From: Trachythela sp. YZ-2020
Lineage: Eukaryota; Cnidaria; Anthozoa; Malacalcyonacea; Clavulariidae
DNA: 64,000 nucleotides
NCBI GenBank assembly: GCA_016169945.1
Contig: JADLSH010000128.1
Coordinates: 1-64,000 of the forward strand
Direction: 5' to 3'
A model generated the notes under the pieces. That model did no database searches. It was not told where the DNA came from and worked only from the letters and a program-made list of their open reading frames with translations. Each line of letters opens with the position of its first letter. Positions within the stretch are counted from its first letter, which is position 1. A program made the position numbers and the translations under genes. This document shows positions 8,919 through 17,597 of this stretch, piece by piece.

Positions 8919-10493
8919 ATGACAGTTAAATCCATAACCGCTGCTGAAGCTGCTGATCTGATCAAAGATGGTGACAGTGTATTATTTGGTGGCTTTGTCG
9001 CCTGCGTCGTGCCCGAAGAACTGGAAACAGCATTAGGCGATCGCTTCCGTGTCACACAGTCTCCAAAAAACCTGACAATCATTTATGCCGCCGGTCAGGG
9101 TGACGGTAAAGATCGCGCCCTCAATCAAATCGCCCACGAAGGACTGGTTAAAAAAGTGATCGGCGGTCACTGGGGGCTGGTACCCAAACTTCAAGCTTTA
9201 GCGCTGGCGAATAAAATTGAAGCCTATAACTTGCCGCAAGGAATAATCTCTCACCTGTGCAGGGATATTTCTGCAGGCAAACCCGGCACACTTTCCAAAG
9301 TCGGTTTACACACCTTTGTTGATCCGCGGTTGGATGGCGGCAAGATCAACAGCATCACCAAAGACGACATTGTTTCATTAATGAACATCGATGGTGAAGA
9401 TTATCTTTTTTATAAAAAATTTGATCTTGATGTTGCCCTGCTCCGTGGTACAACAGCCGACGAAGATGGCAATATCACCATGGAAGATGAAGCACTCACC
9501 ATCTGTAACCAGGTCGCTGCCGCTGCCTGTCATAATAGTGGCGGTAAAGTGATCGTACAGGTTAAACGTATGGTTAAACGTGGCGAACTGAATCCGCAGC
9601 TGATCAAAATCCCAGGAATTTATGTGGATGCGGTTGTGATCAATTCCGATGAGAATCTGCATATGCAAACCTACGATCACTACTATGATGAACGCAAAGT
9701 TCGTCAGGCCAATAGTAGCGATCACGAAACACAAAAAGCGGCGCAACATACATTGGATGCTAAATGGATTATTGCCCGCCGCGCGGCGTTGGAATTAAAA
9801 AAAGACGCTATCGTCAACTTCGGAATTGGCGCGCCAGAATACGTTGCAGAAGTCGCACATGAAGAAGGCTTTGAATCCTTTTATACCGCCACTGTTGAAG
9901 CAGGCGCAATTGGTGGCACACCTGCTGGAGGCCTAAGCTTCGGCACCGCTATTTTCCCGCAAGCCATTGTCAGCCAGGATTATCAGTTCGACTTTTATGA
10001 TGGCGGTGGACTCGATCAAGCCTTTCTGGGATTGGCGCAAAGTGATCAACACGGCAATATCAACGTGTCCAAATTCGGCCCTAAAATCGCCGGCTGCGGT
10101 GGCTTTATTAATATTAGTCAAAACGCTAAAGAAGTCGTTTTTTGCGGAACCTTTACCGCACAAGGGTTAAAGGTGTCTGTCGATAATGGTCAATTAAAAA
10201 TTCTTCAAGAAGGGGCACAGAAAAAGTTTCTCGAACACGTAGAACAGATCACCTACAGCGGAAACTACGCCAGGGAGAAACAACAGCGCGTTCTTTATGT
10301 AACAGAACGCGCTGTATTTTCACTGAACTCTAAAGGCCTGTTCTTAATTGAGATCGCTCCCGGCATTGATCTGGAGAAAGATGTGATCGCACAGATGGGA
10401 TTTCGGCCTGAAATTGTGGAGAATTTACAGCTTATGGATCAGAGGATTTTTAAGCAAGAAAGCTTAGGGTTAGCTGAAGCTCATCAGTCATAA
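8919..10493 (+). CDS. Acyl-CoA:carboxylate CoA-transferase, YdiF/propionate CoA-transferase type
   Basis: Family I CoA-transferase with both half-domains fused (524 residues, about the usual 520-530). It swaps CoA between a short-chain acyl-CoA and a free acid through a glutamyl-CoA intermediate. The catalytic Glu is in TATVEAGAIGGTPAGG (about 325-340). The N-terminal domain has the SVLFGGFVACVVPEEL start and the GHWGLVPKLQ segment of the YdiF subgroup. It probably forms a unit with the esterase gene 36 bases upstream. Substrate range (acetate, propionate, 3-ketoacids) cannot be decided. Confidence 0.87.
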   Translation: MTVKSITAAEAADLIKDGDSVLFGGFVACVVPEELETALGDRFRVTQSPKNLTIIYAAGQGDGKDRALNQIAHEGLVKKVIGGHWGLVPKLQALALANKIEAYNLPQGIISHLCRDISAGKPGTLSKVGLHTFVDPRLDGGKINSITKDDIVSLMNIDGEDYLFYKKFDLDVALLRGTTADEDGNITMEDEALTICNQVAAAACHNSGGKVIVQVKRMVKRGELNPQLIKIPGIYVDAVVINSDENLHMQTYDHYYDERKVRQANSSDHETQKAAQHTLDAKWIIARRAALELKKDAIVNFGIGAPEYVAEVAHEEGFESFYTATVEAGAIGGTPAGGLSFGTAIFPQAIVSQDYQFDFYDGGGLDQAFLGLAQSDQHGNINVSKFGPKIAGCGGFINISQNAKEVVFCGTFTAQGLKVSVDNGQLKILQEGAQKKFLEHVEQITYSGNYAREKQQRVLYVTERAVFSLNSKGLFLIEIAPGIDLEKDVIAQMGFRPEIVENLQLMDQRIFKQESLGLAEAHQS

Positions 10494-10593
10494 GCATTTC
10501 AATTTCAAAATACATACATCTTATTTAAATAGCTTACTGCTATATATCCCACGACCTTGTAGATGTTGTTCGTTTTTTAAAGATACATGACAA

Positions 10594-11274
10594 ATGCTTA
10601 AAAGAAAAAAAGCTCTGCTTCTAGATATGAACAGTACCTTCATGTTTGATGAAGACCGGTTCGATGATTCCGAGGATTTCTCAGCCCACTATTTCAAAAT
10701 AGGTGGAACACTCTCTCAATACGAAATCAATAAAATTATCCGTGCCGCATATGAGTTCTTAGACATCCGGTATCCAGATGAGAAATATCGACATAGCTTT
10801 CCTTCTTTAGAAAGTGCAATCAGTAAAGTTACAGATAAAAATCTGGGGAGAGACGAAATGGAAAAAATCATTGCTACCTTTGCCTTTCATGAACTCGGAC
10901 ATATACCAAGCGACTACGCTGCAGCACTTCATAAGCTACATCAGAAGTTTACACTAACAGCTGTTATCGACATCTGGTCACCAAAATCAGCTTGGCTAAA
11001 AACTTTCGAGTACGCAGGTATTTCTAACTTGTTCTCTGCCACCTCATTCTCATCCGACCATGGTATGGTTAAACCTTCTCCAAAACCATTTGAATTAGTA
11101 TTGGGTCAACTCGGTATAACCAAGTTAGAGGCCGTCGTAATTGGCGATTCACCAAGAAGAGACCTTGGTGGTGCAATGAACGCAGGTATTGACTGCATTC
11201 TGGTTGGCGGAGCTAAGCACCCCACAGCGCTGAAAAGTTTTAAAAGCCTATTAGAATTATGCGATTCGCTTTAA
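10594..11274 (+). CDS. HAD-superfamily hydrolase with Asn in motif I
   Basis: A 226-residue haloacid-dehalogenase-like protein. Motif I is LLDMNSTF near 8-15, with the nucleophile Asp kept but Asn in place of the usual second Asp (DxD becomes DxN). A helical cap (about 20-100) follows, then a motif II/III region (TAVIDIWSPK, later GMVKPSPKPFE with the conserved Lys) and motif IV, VIGDSPRRDLGGAMNAG (about 187-203). The missing general acid weakens phosphatase activity in many HADs, so it may be a slow phosphatase or use another chemistry. The substrate is unknown. Confidence 0.75.
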   Translation: MLKRKKALLLDMNSTFMFDEDRFDDSEDFSAHYFKIGGTLSQYEINKIIRAAYEFLDIRYPDEKYRHSFPSLESAISKVTDKNLGRDEMEKIIATFAFHELGHIPSDYAAALHKLHQKFTLTAVIDIWSPKSAWLKTFEYAGISNLFSATSFSSDHGMVKPSPKPFELVLGQLGITKLEAVVIGDSPRRDLGGAMNAGIDCILVGGAKHPTALKSFKSLLELCDSL

Positions 11275-11284
11275 AAGCAGCTCT

Positions 11285-11434
11285 CGTAGGGCGCTATAGC
11301 GTTAGCGTACTGCGTCGAATAAAACCAAATGTAAATACTGCTCTATCCTTTGCTTACTTTTCTCTTAATAGACTGCCACTTACTTTAAGATGCTCAACAT
11401 CTGGTGCAATACGCTATCGCTATTGCACCCTACA
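11285..11434. repeat. Pair of inverted REP-like palindromic repeats
   Basis: A unit with GTAGGGCGCTATAGCG followed by TTAGCGTA is at 11286-11310 on the plus strand. A related unit runs on the minus strand (GTAGGGTGCAATAGCGATAG and onward, 11434 down to 11393). The second contains a perfect hairpin GGTGCAATA/TATTGCACC (11403-11429). These TAGGGTGC-AATAGCG-type units resemble dispersed intergenic palindromes of many gammaproteobacterial genomes. A 94-codon open frame over the region is not a credible gene. The unit could act as a weak transcript end for the HAD gene. Confidence 0.6.
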
Positions 11435-11539
11435 AGATCTTAGTAACATTCCCCCGCCTCATCTAAAAATATATCACCAAAAAAGTCGTGCTAATATAAA
11501 ACTACATATAGAAGTAGCCTCAAAGATCGGGATAAATAA

Positions 11540-12292
11540 ATGACTCAAACATTCAAACAACGATTACAAAAAAATGAATTGATGATAGGTACTTTGATCG
11601 GTATGAATCAGCCTTCAGTTGCGGAGATTATGATTAAAGCCGGGTATGACTGGTTGTTCATCGACGCTGAACACGGTGCCTTTGACCCTGCTGAAACGCA
11701 AGGTTTGTTGCAAGCAGCAGGAGACACGCCTTGCCTGATCCGCGTACCGCATTCAGAAGCTGTCTGGATCAAAAAAGCACTAGATATCGGTGCAACGGGA
11801 ATTATCGTTCCTCAAGTGAACAGTGCCGCAGAAGCCGAAGCCGTTGTGCAAGCAGCAAAATATCCACCACGTGGTCAACGTGGAGTTGGGCTAGGACGGG
11901 CACATGGATATGGATTCGATTTTCAGCAGTATATGGCGAATGCTAATGATGAAACAACGGTGATTATTCAAGCTGAATCTTCAGCCGCAGTAGACGATAT
12001 TGAAGCTATCTGTGCAGTACCAGGTATCGATTGTATTTTTATTGGCCCGAATGATCTGTCTGCCAGTCTTGGTCATTTTGGTGAATTTGAACACCCCGAA
12101 GTACAGGCGGCGATGGATCGTGTTCAACAAGCGGCTCATGCAGCGGAACTTGCTCTTGGTTATTTTGGTGTGACACCTGAATCGGTTTTGCCTGCTATTG
12201 ATAAAGGCTATAACTTAATTGCTGTCGGAGTGGATGTCTTGTTTATGGGGCAAGCAGCGGCTGCTGCGGTAACAGCTATTCGTGATCGATAA
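11540..12292 (+). CDS. HpaI/HpcH-type class II pyruvate aldolase
   Basis: A 250-residue TIM-barrel aldolase of the HpcH/HpaI family. It makes or cleaves 4-hydroxy-2-oxoacids, giving pyruvate and an aldehyde, with a divalent metal. Signatures are WLFIDAEHGAFD (metal/pyruvate region, about 35-47), PCLIRVPHSE, GATGIIVPQVNSAAEAE, the RGVGLGRAHGYG loop (about 114-125), QAESSAAVDDIEAI and CIFIGPNDLSASLGHFG (about 171-188), which includes the conserved Asp. The physiological aldehyde cannot be told; homologues act on 2,4-dihydroxyhept-2-ene-1,7-dioate or sugar-acid products. No pathway partner is adjacent. Confidence 0.85.
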   Translation: MTQTFKQRLQKNELMIGTLIGMNQPSVAEIMIKAGYDWLFIDAEHGAFDPAETQGLLQAAGDTPCLIRVPHSEAVWIKKALDIGATGIIVPQVNSAAEAEAVVQAAKYPPRGQRGVGLGRAHGYGFDFQQYMANANDETTVIIQAESSAAVDDIEAICAVPGIDCIFIGPNDLSASLGHFGEFEHPEVQAAMDRVQQAAHAAELALGYFGVTPESVLPAIDKGYNLIAVGVDVLFMGQAAAAAVTAIRDR

Positions 12293-12352
12293 TATTATTG
12301 CGAGTTCATAAAGCTCATTCACAAGCTACTAATAAGTATTGGCTAAATAAAA

Positions 12353-13027
12353 ATGAAAGGTAATCAATATTTCGCTGAAGGCATTGGCACATTTGCACTC
12401 GTGTTTGCCGGTTGCGGCGCGATGGTTGTTAATGACCTCTTCCCCGACACGCTTGGTCATGTCGGCGTCTGTATGGTTTTCGGGTTGATCGTGATGGCGA
12501 TGATCTATTCACTCGGAAATATATCCGGCGCGCATATCAATCCGGCGGTGACTATTAGCTTTATGTTTGCTGGCCGTCTGGAGAAGCGCCTAGTTATTCC
12601 TTATATAGCCAGCCAACTGGCAGGCGCAATTGCTGCCGCCATAGTTTTACGCTTTCTATTTCCGGAGCATGAAACACTTGGAGCGACCTTACCTTCTGGC
12701 CTGTCTATGCAAGCCTTTGTAATGGAATTGTTATTGTCATTTCTTCTCATATTCGTGATCCTGAATGTGTCCACCGGACATATGGAAAAAGGGATTATGG
12801 CTGGTGTTGCTGTTGGCGGTACTGTCGCTTTGGAAGCACTAATCGGCGGCCCCGTTACTGGCGCATCCATGAACCCCGCTCGTTCTCTGGGGCCAGCATT
12901 AGTATCAGGACATCTTGAATCTCTATGGATATACCTCATCGCACCAACAGCAGGAATGATCCTGGCTTACCCTACGTGCCGATGGATTCAAGGCGATGAT
13001 TGTTGCTCTGAACAGCTAAAAGAATGA
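12353..13027 (+). CDS. MIP-family channel (aquaporin)
   Basis: A 224-residue inner-membrane channel of the aquaporin/glycerol facilitator family with six predicted membrane segments. The two NPA boxes are intact: SGAHINPAVTISF (about 61-73) and GASMNPARSLGPA (about 171-183). The short loops and the Arg after the second NPA (NPAR) favour a water channel, but I would not exclude small solutes such as glycerol or metalloids. It overlaps the MOSC gene by 4 bases (ATGA), so the two are translationally coupled. Confidence 0.88.
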   Translation: MKGNQYFAEGIGTFALVFAGCGAMVVNDLFPDTLGHVGVCMVFGLIVMAMIYSLGNISGAHINPAVTISFMFAGRLEKRLVIPYIASQLAGAIAAAIVLRFLFPEHETLGATLPSGLSMQAFVMELLLSFLLIFVILNVSTGHMEKGIMAGVAVGGTVALEALIGGPVTGASMNPARSLGPALVSGHLESLWIYLIAPTAGMILAYPTCRWIQGDDCCSEQLKE

Positions 13028-13650
13028 TGCAATCGATCCTCGATAAAATCCTTATTGCAGAAGAAAATGTGATCGGCCCTGACAAGATCCGCACAGGTAT
13101 TATCAAAGTGCCTGTCACAGAATCATTGAAGTTAACGGAAGCAGGATTGGAAGGTGACTTTCAGGCTGATCAACGAGTCCATGGCGGATTAGATAAAGCC
13201 ATACACCATTATGCTGCGCAAAATTACGAACTCCTTAAAGAAGCACTACCTCATTTAGCTGAGAAATTTCAGCCAGGAACCATTGGTGAAAATTTTTCGT
13301 GCACCGAACTATCAGAGGAGAATGTACATATTGGTGATATCTTTTCTATAGGTTCTGCCATTGTGCAAGTATCACAACCTCGTCGCCCATGTTGGAAGCT
13401 TAATCATCGTTATGGCAATGCACACCTGGCCAACTTTGTTATGCAACAACAAATCACCGGTTGGTATTATCGTGTTACTCAAGAAGGTGAAGTAAAAGCG
13501 GGGGATCAAATTACATTGACCGAACGATTATCAGATAGTATTTCGATTGTTGATCTTTGGCGTCAATGGTTAGACCTTGTTCAAAACAAACAATCAGCAC
13601 ATGGCCTGATGAATACGCCAGGACTTGCTATAGAATGGCTTAACTTTTAA
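13024..13650 (+). CDS. MOSC-domain protein, YiiM-like
   Basis: MOSC domains bind molybdenum cofactor or carry sulfur. YiiM-type proteins help reduce N-hydroxylated compounds. The 208 residues contain the typical GLEGDFQADQRVHGG (about 40-54), GTIGENF and QVSQPRRPCWKLNHR (about 117-131) blocks; the last holds the conserved Cys. The ATG lies inside the stop of the aquaporin gene, implying coupled translation. The coding end is one base from the end of convergent fixH, so no terminator fits between them. Confidence 0.85.
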   Translation: MMQSILDKILIAEENVIGPDKIRTGIIKVPVTESLKLTEAGLEGDFQADQRVHGGLDKAIHHYAAQNYELLKEALPHLAEKFQPGTIGENFSCTELSEENVHIGDIFSIGSAIVQVSQPRRPCWKLNHRYGNAHLANFVMQQQITGWYYRVTQEGEVKAGDQITLTERLSDSISIVDLWRQWLDLVQNKQSAHGLMNTPGLAIEWLNF

Positions 13651-13651
13651 T

Positions 13652-14110
13652 TTATTGAGTAGTAAGCAGATCGATTAATCGCCAATCATCCGCTTCTATC
13701 TGTACATACCACTTCCCTATATTCAACTCGGGTAAGTTAGTCTCATAAAAACCATCTGAATTTCTTTGCAAGAAAACTTGCTGATCAAATCCTTTACGGG
13801 TTCGGTTTAAAAAGTTAACTTGTATTTTTTGTGGGAAATTAAAACCTGATTTCGCAGTCAATAAAATCTTTAATTTTTTCTCTTCCTGGTCGAAATTAAT
13901 ACTGGAGGTCAATCCTAATTTCTCGGCCGCCATATCACGCTCAAGAACGCGATTAATCTCCATCCCTTCTTTATAATAATCATCAGAAACCAATCCATCA
14001 TCGGAAACAATAGCCAACCAGATTGTGATCAAACCAGCAATCACAGCAGAAAGCGGTAAGCTAATAACAAGCCACACATAAGGATTAGAATACCAGTTTT
14101 TTTTATCCAT
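13652..14110 (-). CDS. ccoH: FixH/CcoH family cbb3 oxidase assembly protein
   Basis: A 152-residue membrane protein with one N-terminal transmembrane helix (about 10-33) and a periplasmic beta-rich domain. The sequence after the helix, DDGLVSDDYYKEGMEINR (about 36-53), is the FixH family mark. CcoH is needed for stable assembly of cbb3 oxidase. It is the last gene of the ccoNOQP-ccoG run, starting 4 bases after ccoG ends. Confidence 0.88.
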   Translation of the reverse strand: MDKKNWYSNPYVWLVISLPLSAVIAGLITIWLAIVSDDGLVSDDYYKEGMEINRVLERDMAAEKLGLTSSINFDQEEKKLKILLTAKSGFNFPQKIQVNFLNRTRKGFDQQVFLQRNSDGFYETNLPELNIGKWYVQIEADDWRLIDLLTTQ

Positions 14111-14114
14111 AAGA

Positions 14115-15524
14115 TTAAGGTGTTGGTCCCAGGAAACGAGCCTCTTCTGTCACATTTAAATCGTCAACATCACTTGCTGTCAGTTTAAAATGAATTTTTG
14201 TACTACGTTCGCTAAGATCAGATTCATCTACCTGAAGCCGCACAGGCAGATCTCTAACTTCTCCGCCACGTACAATGATCGGATCTTCATCAACGATTAA
14301 ATTTATTTCATCTATACCTGCAACCTTCAAGTTAAAGAGATGTTTTTTCTCATCCATATTTACTAATTTTAAGGTATAAACATTCTCAATTAATCCCATG
14401 TCAGTTTCGCGATAGAGTTGATTCCGATCACGAATAACATCCAGTTGTAGTGGCACACGATTCACTAATTTGAATAATAATAAACTGGAAAAAATTAATA
14501 GTATTGCTCCATAGATAATCACGCGTGGCCGAAGTACCTTAGACTTCTCCCCTTTTCCTGCATTCTCTGTAGTGTATTTTATTAAACCTTTTTCGTAACC
14601 CATGTCATCCATAACATTGTCACAAACATCAATGCAGGCGGAGCAGCTTATGCACTCATATTGCAGACCGTTACGAATATCAATCCCCGTGGGACATACT
14701 TGCACGCAGAGGGTGCAATTAATGCACGAGCCTAAACCAGCCGCTTTGTAATCTTTACTTCTAGATCGCGAACCTCTTGGTTCACCTCGCTCTTCATCAT
14801 AAGCAACGATCAAAGTATCCTTATCAAACATGGCACTTTGAAAACGTGCATAAGGGCACATGTGTAAACAAACCTGCTCACGCAACCAACCTGCATTACC
14901 GTATGTCGCAAAACTATAAAAGACGATCCAGAAAGATTCCCATCCACCTAGTTCAAAAGTGAATAAGCGCTGAGCCAGATCAATGTGTGGTGTGAAGTAA
15001 GCTACAAATGTAAAACCAGTGAAGGCAGAAAAAATAATCCAGGCTGTATGTTTGGTCGCTTTGAGCCTGAACTTGTGAAAGGACATCGGAGCCTTGTCCA
15101 GCTTCATCTGCTTTGGACGATCACCTTCGATCAAACGTTCCAGCCATAAAAAGGTTTCTGTCCATACCGTTTGTGGGCAAGCATAACCACACCATAAACG
15201 CCCTGCCAGAGTAGTAAAAAAGAACAGAGTTAAACCTGCAATAATCAACAGGAAGGCCAGATAAATAAAATCTTGTGGCCACAAAGTTAAACCAAAAATA
15301 TGAAATTTCCTTGCAGGTAAATCCAGCAATACAGCCTGACGCCCACCCCACTGTAACCACGGCAATCCGTAAAAAATGCCCAACAACGCGAGAACAGCAA
15401 CGACCCTTAGCCGAGCAAAGTAACCCGTTACATGTCGAGGATAAACTTTCTCATGCTTTGCATAGAGAGACTGCTCAACTTCTTGTTCATGTTTTTCCTC
15501 AGTGCTTTTTTTTACTTTACTCAT
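14115..15524 (-). CDS. ccoG: Cytochrome c oxidase accessory protein CcoG (FixG/RdxA)
   Basis: A polytopic membrane iron-sulfur protein of 469 residues that helps copper delivery and maturation of cbb3 oxidase. It has several transmembrane helices (about 38-58, 82-110, 160-180, 330-348) and a cytoplasmic ferredoxin-like domain with two Cys clusters, CINCTLCVQVCPTG and CISCSACIDVC (about 265-310). The CGYACPQTVWTE and CLHMCPYARFQS motifs of this family are also present, as is a C-terminal Ig-like domain. It belongs to the cco operon. Confidence 0.93.
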   Translation of the reverse strand: MSKVKKSTEEKHEQEVEQSLYAKHEKVYPRHVTGYFARLRVVAVLALLGIFYGLPWLQWGGRQAVLLDLPARKFHIFGLTLWPQDFIYLAFLLIIAGLTLFFFTTLAGRLWCGYACPQTVWTETFLWLERLIEGDRPKQMKLDKAPMSFHKFRLKATKHTAWIIFSAFTGFTFVAYFTPHIDLAQRLFTFELGGWESFWIVFYSFATYGNAGWLREQVCLHMCPYARFQSAMFDKDTLIVAYDEERGEPRGSRSRSKDYKAAGLGSCINCTLCVQVCPTGIDIRNGLQYECISCSACIDVCDNVMDDMGYEKGLIKYTTENAGKGEKSKVLRPRVIIYGAILLIFSSLLLFKLVNRVPLQLDVIRDRNQLYRETDMGLIENVYTLKLVNMDEKKHLFNLKVAGIDEINLIVDEDPIIVRGGEVRDLPVRLQVDESDLSERSTKIHFKLTASDVDDLNVTEEARFLGPTP

Positions 15525-15546
15525 TTGTCTCGCGATTAATGCCTGG

Positions 15547-15795
15547 CTAAGAGATGCTTGGCGAAGGCCTTCTTTGGAAATAACTCACCAGAAAGCCTGT
15601 TGTTGCGGTTAAAAGCCAGAACAATAAAAAACCAATACTATAAGCTCCCATACGACTAACTTCAGGGAAAACGATACATGCTCTTAATGCTTCTGGATCG
15701 ATTGCTGAAAAAAATAAGCCTGTGGCAATACCTGCCATAACAAATGACAGCCAAAGAATGATAACTATTTTTTGACCTTCGCTAGGTTGTTTCAT
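15547..15795 (-). CDS. Small two-helix membrane protein in the cco operon
   Basis: An 82-residue protein with two clear hydrophobic helices (about 10-30 and 48-70) and a basic C-terminus (YFQRRPSPS). It lies between ccoP and ccoG on the same strand, 22 bases before ccoG. I do not recognise the family. Its place suggests a role in assembly or stability of the cbb3 oxidase. It is not CcoQ, which is present at 16777. Confidence 0.6.
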   Translation of the reverse strand: MKQPSEGQKIVIILWLSFVMAGIATGLFFSAIDPEALRACIVFPEVSRMGAYSIGFLLFWLLTATTGFLVSYFQRRPSPSIS

Positions 15796-15860
15796 AAGAA
15801 CTATCGCCTGGCTATATTTATATAAATATTTTTAAGAAAAAAATAAAAAAACCAATCCAT

Positions 15861-16784
15861 TTATTTCTCTTCTTTTAAGGACAAGCTGTAAATATATGCC
15901 GCTAGCAAGTGTACTTTAGCATCGCCAAGAAACTCTCCATGAGGGGGCATATTACCTTGTCGTCCAAGTGAAATTGTTTGCATGATGCGTTTCTGCGAAC
16001 CACCATATAGCCAAACTTTATCGGTCAGGTTTGGTGCACCCATCATCTGGTTTCCTTTACCATCTGGACCATGACAAACAGCACAGTTAGTTGCAAAGAC
16101 ATTCATGCCCTTGGCGATTACTATTGGATCAGCTTCGCGACCGCTTAATGATTGAATATAAGCTGCGACGTTAAATACTCCTTCATAACCCAGTGCTTCG
16201 CCAAAAGCTGGCATTAATCCACCTCTGCCCTTTTCGATCGTCGTTTTGATAGCCTCCGTCTTTCCACCGTAAAGCCAGTCGTTATCAGTCAAGTTTGGAT
16301 AACCTCTTGCACCACGTGCATCGGATCCATGACACTGTGTGCAGTAGGCTGAATACAGACGTTCACCCATTTCCTGTGCTTCTGGATCGGTCGCAACAAC
16401 GTGTAGATCCTGCTCAAGAAAGCCTTGATATAATGGCCCATAAGTACTCTCGGCACGTGCAACTTCTTCTTCATATTGGTTAACCTGACTCCAGCCGAGC
16501 AGTCCTTGAAAGTTACCTAGCCCTGGGTATAACAGCAAATATACTGAAGCAAAAACCAGGGTAATATGAAAAAGGTATAACCACCAACGTGGTAAAGGAT
16601 TATTCAGTTCCTCCAGATCTTCATCCCACACATGCCCCATGGTTTCGACTTCACCGGCCTCGTTTGTGACGGGTTTCTTATTTTTTTTATCCGTGGCCAA
16701 AATTAGCCACCAACAGGCAGCAATACTAAGCACTGCACCGATAATGACAAACCAGTTCCAAAAACTACTCGTAAAGTCAGCCAT
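15861..16784 (-). CDS. ccoP: cbb3 oxidase dihaem subunit III
   Basis: Dihaem cytochrome c subunit that passes electrons to CcoO and CcoN. 307 residues: two N-terminal helices (about 9-27 and 65-85) and two periplasmic cytochrome c domains with haem motifs CTQCH (about 153-157) and CAVCH (about 234-238). Distal Met ligands lie in GLMPAFGEAL and GNMPPHGEFL. Its ATG overlaps the end of ccoQ by 8 bases. Confidence 0.96.
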   Translation of the reverse strand: MADFTSSFWNWFVIIGAVLSIAACWWLILATDKKNKKPVTNEAGEVETMGHVWDEDLEELNNPLPRWWLYLFHITLVFASVYLLLYPGLGNFQGLLGWSQVNQYEEEVARAESTYGPLYQGFLEQDLHVVATDPEAQEMGERLYSAYCTQCHGSDARGARGYPNLTDNDWLYGGKTEAIKTTIEKGRGGLMPAFGEALGYEGVFNVAAYIQSLSGREADPIVIAKGMNVFATNCAVCHGPDGKGNQMMGAPNLTDKVWLYGGSQKRIMQTISLGRQGNMPPHGEFLGDAKVHLLAAYIYSLSLKEEK

Positions 16785-16968
16785 TAGTCTCCTCCTGCTC
16801 TGATTTTAGAGCAGAATCTTTAAGCTTTTTTTCATCTTCCAGAGGAATTCTTGCCGCCTCATCAAATGCTGCTTTGTTTTTTCCGCTCCAGGCCCAGGCT
16901 GCGATTCCAAAAAAGAGAGCAAACACAACCACTGTCCAGATGGATTGATAAATATGTATAAAGTCCAT
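16777..16968 (-). CDS. ccoQ: cbb3 oxidase subunit CcoQ
   Basis: A 63-residue single-helix protein (helix about 9-28) with the typical FFGIAAWAWSGKNKAAFDEAA segment and a charged tail. CcoQ stabilises the association of CcoP with the oxidase. It sits between ccoO (4-base gap) and ccoP (8-base overlap), as expected. Confidence 0.9.
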   Translation of the reverse strand: MDFIHIYQSIWTVVVFALFFGIAAWAWSGKNKAAFDEAARIPLEDEKKLKDSALKSEQEETNG

Positions 16969-16972
16969 CGTC

Positions 16973-17587
16973 TTATCTCCTCGTTTTGACCGCAGTGCCT
17001 AAGCCTTGCAGATAGGCTATTAATGCATCCAATTCGGTTTTGCCTTCAAGATCAGAAAGTGATTTTTCTATCTGTTCATCGGTATAAGGCGAACCCATGG
17101 TGCGCATTACTTGCATTTTTTTCTTGATATTTGATGCATCAGCAGGCGTCTCCTCCAGCCATGGATAGCCAGGCATAATGGATTCTGGAACTACATCACG
17201 CGGATTGATCATATGCACGCGATGCCATTCATCACTGTATCGTCCACCAACTCGATGTAGATCAGGCCCGGTGCGCTTTGAGCCCCATTGAAAAGGCCGG
17301 TCATAAACAAACTCACCGGCCAACGAATAATGTCCATACCGCTCTGTTTCCGCACGAAAGGGGCGGATCATCTGTGAATGACAGAGATAACATCCTTCAC
17401 GAACATAGACATCTCGGCCTGTAAGCCTTAATGCCGAATAGGGCTCTAAACCTGCTACTGCTTCTGTAGTTGAGTGCATAAAGAAAAGCGGGACGATCTG
17501 GATCAACCCTCCCACACTCGCGGTGAGCAAAACCAATACGATCATCAGGCCAATGTTTTTTTCTATTTTTTCATGTGTAAATGCCAT
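16973..17587 (-). CDS. ccoO: cbb3 oxidase monohaem subunit II
   Basis: Membrane-anchored cytochrome c. From ATG 17587 the protein is 204 residues, the family length. AGGAG lies 7 bases before this codon; the frame extends upstream to 17659 but that would overlap ccoN and add an unrelated peptide. An N-terminal helix (about 12-32) is followed by the haem motif CYLCH (about 66-70) and the MIRPFRAE and [17 protein letters not shown] type segments of CcoO. Confidence 0.95.
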   Translation of the reverse strand: MAFTHEKIEKNIGLMIVLVLLTASVGGLIQIVPLFFMHSTTEAVAGLEPYSALRLTGRDVYVREGCYLCHSQMIRPFRAETERYGHYSLAGEFVYDRPFQWGSKRTGPDLHRVGGRYSDEWHRVHMINPRDVVPESIMPGYPWLEETPADASNIKKKMQVMRTMGSPYTDEQIEKSLSDLEGKTELDALIAYLQGLGTAVKTRR

Positions 17588-17597
17588 GTTTGATCTC

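Noticed and set aside
11259..11543. 94-codon open frame after the HAD gene
   Set aside because: It runs through the two palindromic repeats, overlaps the HAD gene end and has no family resemblance or ribosome binding site.
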